Assembly: GCA_031262205.1 (NCBI GenBank) | Contig: JAISID010000065.1 | Coordinates: 1-29,473 of the forward strand | Origin: Holosporales bacterium | Lineage (GTDB): Bacteria; Pseudomonadota; Alphaproteobacteria; RUG11792 | Length of the DNA: 29,473 nt | Direction of reading: 5' to 3' | Shown here: in pieces, positions 24,893-29,473 of the stretch | Position numbering within the stretch: position 1 is the stretch's first letter | Layout of the letters: each line of letters opens with the position of its first letter | Program-made: the position numbers and the translations under genes | Notes under the pieces: model-generated | The model's database searches: none | Seen by the model: the letters and a program-made list of their open reading frames with translations, nothing else | What the model was told of the DNA's origin: nothing

Positions 24893-25330
24893 TATAATTA
24901 CTCCTTTCGGTTGATTGCTAAAACTGGCAAACAGCCTATTGTTCTTTCGCAATAAGCAAGGTTTTGAAATATAGTATCATAAAAATTGGGAATGGTAAAC
25001 GTTTTAAAAATGCCGCTTAACGGCAATTTTTTGAGCTTTATGCCTAAACGCAGTGTTTTTACAAGAAAAGTTATTTCCCTTGGAAAAGAATAACTATGTT
25101 AAACAGAAAAGAAACAGCTATATTTTCAATCGACCTGAATTTAATCTCTTCCTTTATCTGAGCTTTTGTGAAATTAGTTCAATGACGCTGGGGTTGTAAA
25201 TTATGATGCTAATCAGAATTAGTTAATTGCAAGAATCCCTAAAAATGTTAAAGGGTGATTCCGATTTATTTTTTGCTTATTATGTATATGTTCCAACGAG
25301 TTTTTAATCGAACAATTCTGAGAGTTTTAT
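24893..25330. other. 438-bp intergenic region between divergent rpsF and tssF
   Basis: Contains the rpsF ribosome-binding site, a small hairpin with flanking T-runs (25011-25032) and an inverted, decayed copy of the dispersed repeat at about 25197-25263 (reverse complement starts GGAATCACCCTTTAACATTT and includes CTAATTCTGATTAG). No gene is seen. Confidence 0.55.
25011..25032. terminator. small GC hairpin with T-runs, possible terminator
   Basis: TGCCG-CTTAA-CGGCA followed by ATTTTTT; the other strand also ends in a T-run. Odd, because it sits between divergent genes with no gene running into it, so it may be a relic of a lost gene. Confidence 0.3.
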
Positions 25331-27133
25331 ATGAAAAATTTTTCTCGTTATTATCAAGACGAACTGTTGTTTTTAAGAGAAAAAGGAGGGGCTTTTGCCA
25401 AGGCTCATCCTGAGATAGCCTCGAAATTAGATATAAAAAACGGAGCTTCGTTAGACCCGCAGACAGAGAGAATAATAGAAGCGGTTGCGTTTATGTCTGC
25501 AAAGCTCCATCAGAAAATAGACGATAATGCGCAAGATATAGCCGGTTGTTTATTGTCGGCTTTGTATCCAAATTTAATAAACGTTTTTCCCCCATGCAGT
25601 ATCGCTAGATTTGAACCCGACGGCGCTGTTTCCACTTCGGAGAAAGTTTTTGTTCCTAAAAATACAAACTTGTTCGCAACGTCTAGGTCTGGAGTCGAAT
25701 GTTTATTCAGAACAGTTTTCCCGACAAATATTTACCCTATCTTCGTGAACGGCGTAAATTTGGCAAAAGCGTCCGGCGCTAAAGGAAACGTCGACGGATG
25801 GCGTATTGAAATTAACTTATCCAGCAGAGGGAATTTTATGGAGAAACTCGGAATTGACGATTTATTGTTTCATATAAATTCCGAAGTTATAGAGGATTCA
25901 TTATTGATATACGCTTCAATTTTTTCCAATCCTTCTCGAAGCGTGTTCTTAAAAATAAACGATAAATATATAAAAATAGACGATAAAAATTTCATCAAAT
26001 GTGGATTTGACGACAAAGATTCTATTTGCCCAGTTCCTAAGTATTCGACAAATTCTTTTCAGTTATTCCAGGAAATGCTGCATTTTAAACGAAAGTTTAT
26101 GTTCTTCAGGATTTTAGGGCTTGACGAATTAATGGCAAGTTCAGACGTAACGGAAATCGAGAATATATCGATTCTTATAGATGTTGCATTTCTGTCCGAT
26201 AGGCTGCTTCAGATTGTTAAAAACGACTCGCTAATAATAAACGCGGTTCCGATAGTAAACTTGTTTCCCGCGACCTCCGATCCTTTTAGATTTGACGGAA
26301 CGAAAACAAAATATCTTCTTTTAGCCGATCAGGCTAAAGATAAATCGGTAGAAATACATTCTATCTTGAACGTTCATATGGTAAATAGCGACACAAAAGA
26401 AGACAGTATTGTTCAACCGTATTTTTCATTGGCGGTCGATTCCGATACGAACGTATTGCACGACGTATATTGGTTAGCTGGCAAAGATTCGGCTGCGATA
26501 CGAAATATAGAAGGTTTCGATACTTATATATCGTTTGTCGACACTAAAATGAACCCCCATAAGATTTACGACAATGTCGTATACGCCAAGACTTTATGCA
26601 CTAATAGATTTGAAACGCAAGATATACCCGCCTTTTCTAATCTCCAGGTTGAATCAATTGAGATTTCTGGATATACGACTAAGTTGCTTCATAAGGCGAC
26701 GACGCCTATTTCGTTTGCCGAGCATACGACTGCTTTATGGAACTTAATATCGCAGTTGTCGTCGACTCATATATCAATGACAAAGGCAGGGAATTTGTTG
26801 ACTTCCATACGAGGGCTTATGAATATTTTCTCTTCTGGGAATCAAATGAAAGCGGACGAGTTGCTTGATAATATTAAGGATATTCAAGTGAAAGACAATG
26901 TTCGTAGATTCGGCAAAGACGCGTGGCGAGGATTTGTCAGGGGGAATGAAGTTCTTGTATATACAAAAGAGGAAGAAGCATTTTTCAGTTACTTTTTCTG
27001 CGACGTATTAAATCAATACCTTTCGTCTTCGGTCTCCATAAATTCGTTTGTAGAATTGAAATTAATATCCGATGCATCCGCGAAAACAATAGCGAGTTGG
27101 CGTCCAACTTCCGGTAAGCAGGATTTGTTGTAA
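25331..27133 (+). CDS. tssF: type VI secretion system baseplate subunit TssF (ImpG/VasA)
   Basis: This 600-residue protein is the largest subunit of the T6SS baseplate wedge, acting in the cytoplasm under the membrane complex with TssG, TssE and TssK. The N-terminus is diagnostic: YYQDELLFLREKGGAFAKAHPEIA, then DPQTERIIEAVAFMSAKLHQKIDD and LSALYPNLINVFPPCSIARF, equivalent to the TssF family's FAxxHPxIAxRL, DPxVERLLEGFAFLxARIxxKLDD and LxxLxPHYLxPxPSMxxxxF. Length is typical and the frame is intact. It stands alone: no tssE or tssG neighbour on either side, whereas these are normally contiguous. It begins with ATG about 440 bp from divergent rpsF; no strong ribosome-binding site is seen. Confidence 0.88.
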   Translation: MKNFSRYYQDELLFLREKGGAFAKAHPEIASKLDIKNGASLDPQTERIIEAVAFMSAKLHQKIDDNAQDIAGCLLSALYPNLINVFPPCSIARFEPDGAVSTSEKVFVPKNTNLFATSRSGVECLFRTVFPTNIYPIFVNGVNLAKASGAKGNVDGWRIEINLSSRGNFMEKLGIDDLLFHINSEVIEDSLLIYASIFSNPSRSVFLKINDKYIKIDDKNFIKCGFDDKDSICPVPKYSTNSFQLFQEMLHFKRKFMFFRILGLDELMASSDVTEIENISILIDVAFLSDRLLQIVKNDSLIINAVPIVNLFPATSDPFRFDGTKTKYLLLADQAKDKSVEIHSILNVHMVNSDTKEDSIVQPYFSLAVDSDTNVLHDVYWLAGKDSAAIRNIEGFDTYISFVDTKMNPHKIYDNVVYAKTLCTNRFETQDIPAFSNLQVESIEISGYTTKLLHKATTPISFAEHTTALWNLISQLSSTHISMTKAGNLLTSIRGLMNIFSSGNQMKADELLDNIKDIQVKDNVRRFGKDAWRGFVRGNEVLVYTKEEEAFFSYFFCDVLNQYLSSSVSINSFVELKLISDASAKTIASWRPTSGKQDLL

Positions 27134-27364
27134 TTCTGAAAGAGGAATTATCCATTCGTATGAAGCACAGGATTTATGAAAAGGGAAAGGGCAAAGCTGT
27201 TAACTAAAATTGGCTAGTTATAAATGGGATTTTCAGGATGTTAAAGAAGAGATGATTCCGCTGAAAATTAACTTTGTATAATCGGTTATAGAAACAAGTC
27301 ATTTTTTGGGAGTAAGATATTTTCAGAGCTATATAAAGAAGTCTTACGCGTTAAATACAATTTT
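27134..27364. other. intergenic leader of uvrB
   Basis: No gene. TATAAT at 27277-27282 is a possible -10 without a good -35. No LexA-type box (GTTC-N7-GTTC or CTG-N10-CAG in a plausible position) is evident. Confidence 0.4.
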
Positions 27365-29341
27365 ATGAATAACTCTGAAAAAGCGCTAAAATCCAGGGGC
27401 TTTAAACTTGTTTCCAATTATAAACCTGCAGGAGATCAAGAGAAAGCTATTTCATTTTTGACCGAAGGTATTGAAAACAAAACTCGAGACCAAGTGTTGG
27501 TTGGAGTAACTGGCTCGGGAAAAACGTTTACGATCGCAAACGTTATTCAAAAACTCAACCGTCCTACTCTTATAATGACGCATAACAAAACCTTAGCCGC
27601 TCAAATCTTTTCAGAAATGCAATCCTTTTTCCCTGAGAACGCTGTGGAATACTTTGTTTCTTATTATGATTATTATCAACCTGAAGCGTACGTCGCTCAT
27701 TCCGACACTTATATAGCCAAGACGTCGTCAATCAATGAAGAGATAGACAGAATGCGACATTCCGCAACAAGGTCTCTTCTTGAACGACGAGACGTTGTAA
27801 TCGTCGCAAGCGTATCCTGCATCTACGGCATAGGACCGATCGAAAGTTATTCCGACGTAATTATAAGCATAAAAGTCGGCGGGAAGATTTCGCCGCAGAA
27901 ATTATGCAGGCGACTTGCAGACCTTCAATATCAAAGAAACGACGTGGAATTTAAAAGAGGAATCTTCAGATCGGCGGGAGATGTTATAGAAATATTTCCA
28001 GCTCACAAAGCCGACTGCTTTTGGAAGATTAGTTTTTTTGGAGACGAAGTTGAATCAATAACGGAAGCGGAATACCCGTCTTACCGTAAACTTAGAAGTC
28101 TAAACGAAGTTAAAGTATTCTCAAACAGCCACTACGTGGCCTCGGGCGAGTTGATTAATCAAGCTATCGGACAAATTCAAGAAGACTTAAAAATAAGGCT
28201 TAAAGAATTTGAAGACAATGGGAAATTATTGGAAAAACAAAGATTGGAACAAAAAACGTTGTTCGATATAGAAATGCTAAAATCAACCGGTACATGCTCT
28301 GGAATAGAAAACTATTCGAGATATTTAACTGGAAGACAACCAGGAGAACCACCTCCAACCTTACTTGAGTATTTTCCGCGAGACTCTTTATTAATCGTAG
28401 ATGAAAGTCATGTTAGCGTCCCGCAAATTCGAGGCATGTATCTTGGAGACAGAGCAAGAAAACAGAATCTTTCCGATTATGGATTTAGGCTTCCGTCTTG
28501 CATGGACAACAGACCGCTTAAATTTGAGGAATGGGATTATTTTAGGCCTCAGACTATTTTCATGTCTGCAACTCCAGGCGAATTTGAAATGGCAAGAGCA
28601 GGAAAAAAACATATTGTCGAACAACTTGTCAGACCGACTGGAATCCTCGATCCTGTCTGCATTGTCAAACCTTGCGATAACCAAATTGACGATCTTATGG
28701 CCGAGATACAAAAAACGACGGCGAACGGTTATCGTTCTCTCGTTACAACGCTGACAAAAAAGATGGCGGAACAATTAACGGAATATTTATCAGAAAACGG
28801 TATTAAAGTCGCTTATATGCACTCCGATACGGAAACCCTCGATAGGATAGAAATAATCCGAGCTTTGAAAGACGGAGAGTTTGACGTTCTGGTCGGTATT
28901 AATCTTCTTCGCGAGGGTCTCGACATACCAGAATGCTCTCTTGTGGCAATACTAGACGCAGATAAAGAAGGGTATCTTAGATCGAGAACCGCTCTTGTTC
29001 AAACAATTGGGAGAGCCGCAAGAAACATAGACGGCAAAGTAATCTTATACGCCGACAAAATAACGAAATCTATGAAAGAAGCTCTTCACGAAACAGAACG
29101 CCGAAGGAACATACAAGAAGCCTTTAACATTGAACATAATATAAAGCCGCAATCTATCGTAAAAACTAAACCGTCGGCTGCCGTTAAAATTGACAAAGTT
29201 TCTAAACCTCTCTCAGCGAAAGACATAAAAACCCAAATAGCCAAATTGGAAAAGGCTATGCTAGAAGCCTCTGAGAATCTTATGTTTGAAGAAGCCGCAA
29301 AATTACGAGACAAAATAAAAACATTAAAAGCTCGCGTATAA
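27365..29341 (+). CDS. uvrB: excinuclease ABC subunit B (UvrB)
   Basis: This 658-residue helicase-like damage-verification subunit of nucleotide excision repair is loaded by UvrA and recruits UvrC. Seen in order: YKPAGDQEKAI (Q-like motif), Walker A GVTGSGKT (47-54), the beta-hairpin region YFVSYYDYYQPEAYV that clamps one DNA strand, the LIVDESHVSVPQ Walker B region, TLTKKMAEQL, the motif V-VI region VGINLLREGLDIPE and QTIGRAARN, and the C-terminal UVR domain (LEKAMLEASENLMFEEAAKLRDKI) that binds UvrC. Everything needed is intact and full length. The start ATG gives the normal short lead-in before the first motif. It is monocistronic here; uvrA and uvrC are not in the window. Confidence 0.96.
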   Translation: MNNSEKALKSRGFKLVSNYKPAGDQEKAISFLTEGIENKTRDQVLVGVTGSGKTFTIANVIQKLNRPTLIMTHNKTLAAQIFSEMQSFFPENAVEYFVSYYDYYQPEAYVAHSDTYIAKTSSINEEIDRMRHSATRSLLERRDVVIVASVSCIYGIGPIESYSDVIISIKVGGKISPQKLCRRLADLQYQRNDVEFKRGIFRSAGDVIEIFPAHKADCFWKISFFGDEVESITEAEYPSYRKLRSLNEVKVFSNSHYVASGELINQAIGQIQEDLKIRLKEFEDNGKLLEKQRLEQKTLFDIEMLKSTGTCSGIENYSRYLTGRQPGEPPPTLLEYFPRDSLLIVDESHVSVPQIRGMYLGDRARKQNLSDYGFRLPSCMDNRPLKFEEWDYFRPQTIFMSATPGEFEMARAGKKHIVEQLVRPTGILDPVCIVKPCDNQIDDLMAEIQKTTANGYRSLVTTLTKKMAEQLTEYLSENGIKVAYMHSDTETLDRIEIIRALKDGEFDVLVGINLLREGLDIPECSLVAILDADKEGYLRSRTALVQTIGRAARNIDGKVILYADKITKSMKEALHETERRRNIQEAFNIEHNIKPQSIVKTKPSAAVKIDKVSKPLSAKDIKTQIAKLEKAMLEASENLMFEEAAKLRDKIKTLKARV

Positions 29342-29473
29342 GGAATCATACCTTAACGTCCTTAAAACCTTATTCGCAGCTAATCAATTCTAATTGGTAA
29401 TATTTTTGCTCATTTCAGTTGGGTTTCTCGTATACAACTACTATTTATAGGGTGTCGGAGGACGATTTTCAAT
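29342..29473 (+). repeat. dispersed intergenic repeat, copy running to window end
   Basis: Starts GGAATCATACC right after uvrB and matches 12386-12515 in order: GCTAATCAATTCTAAT, TTTGCTCATTTCAG, TTTCTCGTATA, TATTTATAGGGT, then GGAGGACGATT. Together with degenerate traces at 71-170, about 4785-4890, 12519-12584, 12801-12866, 19270-19350 (inverted) and 25197-25263 (inverted), it defines a family of about 110-130 bp restricted to non-coding DNA. Confidence 0.75.

Overview
The window looks like ordinary chromosome from an AT-rich, Gram-negative, probably host-associated alphaproteobacterium. LPS-related genes (an MsbA-type exporter, an EptA-type phosphoethanolamine transferase with DgkA) and a type VI secretion baseplate gene show the Gram-negative envelope. 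The mtaB/ftsY pairing, the AcpS C-terminal motif and the many small palindromic intergenic repeats, reminiscent of Rickettsia/Wolbachia palindromic elements, point to Alphaproteobacteria. I cannot name the genus. No transposase, integrase, phage gene or CRISPR array is visible.

Layout. 0-5 kb: msbA-like exporter (-), ftsY (+), mtaB (-), then about 500 bp of decayed intergenic sequence. 5-8 kb: a small HTH protein (-), lepA (+) with a translationally coupled 2[4Fe-4S] ferredoxin. 8-12 kb: murG (-), greA (+), eptA-dgkA (+). 12-19.5 kb: dnaN, two unrecognised minus-strand genes, dnaJ and a stand-alone PolA-type 5'-3' exonuclease, set in repeat-dense DNA. 19.5-24.9 kb: bioY (+), then on the minus strand a degenerate ABC protein directly behind tRNA-Ala, a HAD-type surface-polysaccharide protein with a damaged 5' end, acpS, rpsR and rpsF. 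25-29.5 kb: an orphan tssF and uvrB (+).

The most unusual part is 12-19.5 kb. It holds three parS-like sites (two perfect TGTTTCACGTGAAACA, one with a single change), two of them inside about 125-bp imperfect inverted copies that bracket the two unknown genes; a perfect 75-bp direct repeat flanking the dnaN segment; and three copies of a 148-149 bp nested palindrome whose left half stays open and encodes a similar peptide in all copies. I read this as an origin-proximal centromere (ParB-loading) region colonised by palindromic repeats. A second degenerate repeat family of about 110-130 bp is scattered through intergenic gaps of the whole window.

Functional links: EptA releases diacylglycerol that DgkA can recycle; MsbA, MurG, EptA and the HAD protein belong to envelope building; FtsY, LepA, S6, S18 and MtaB to translation and secretion; DnaN, the exonuclease and UvrB to replication and repair.
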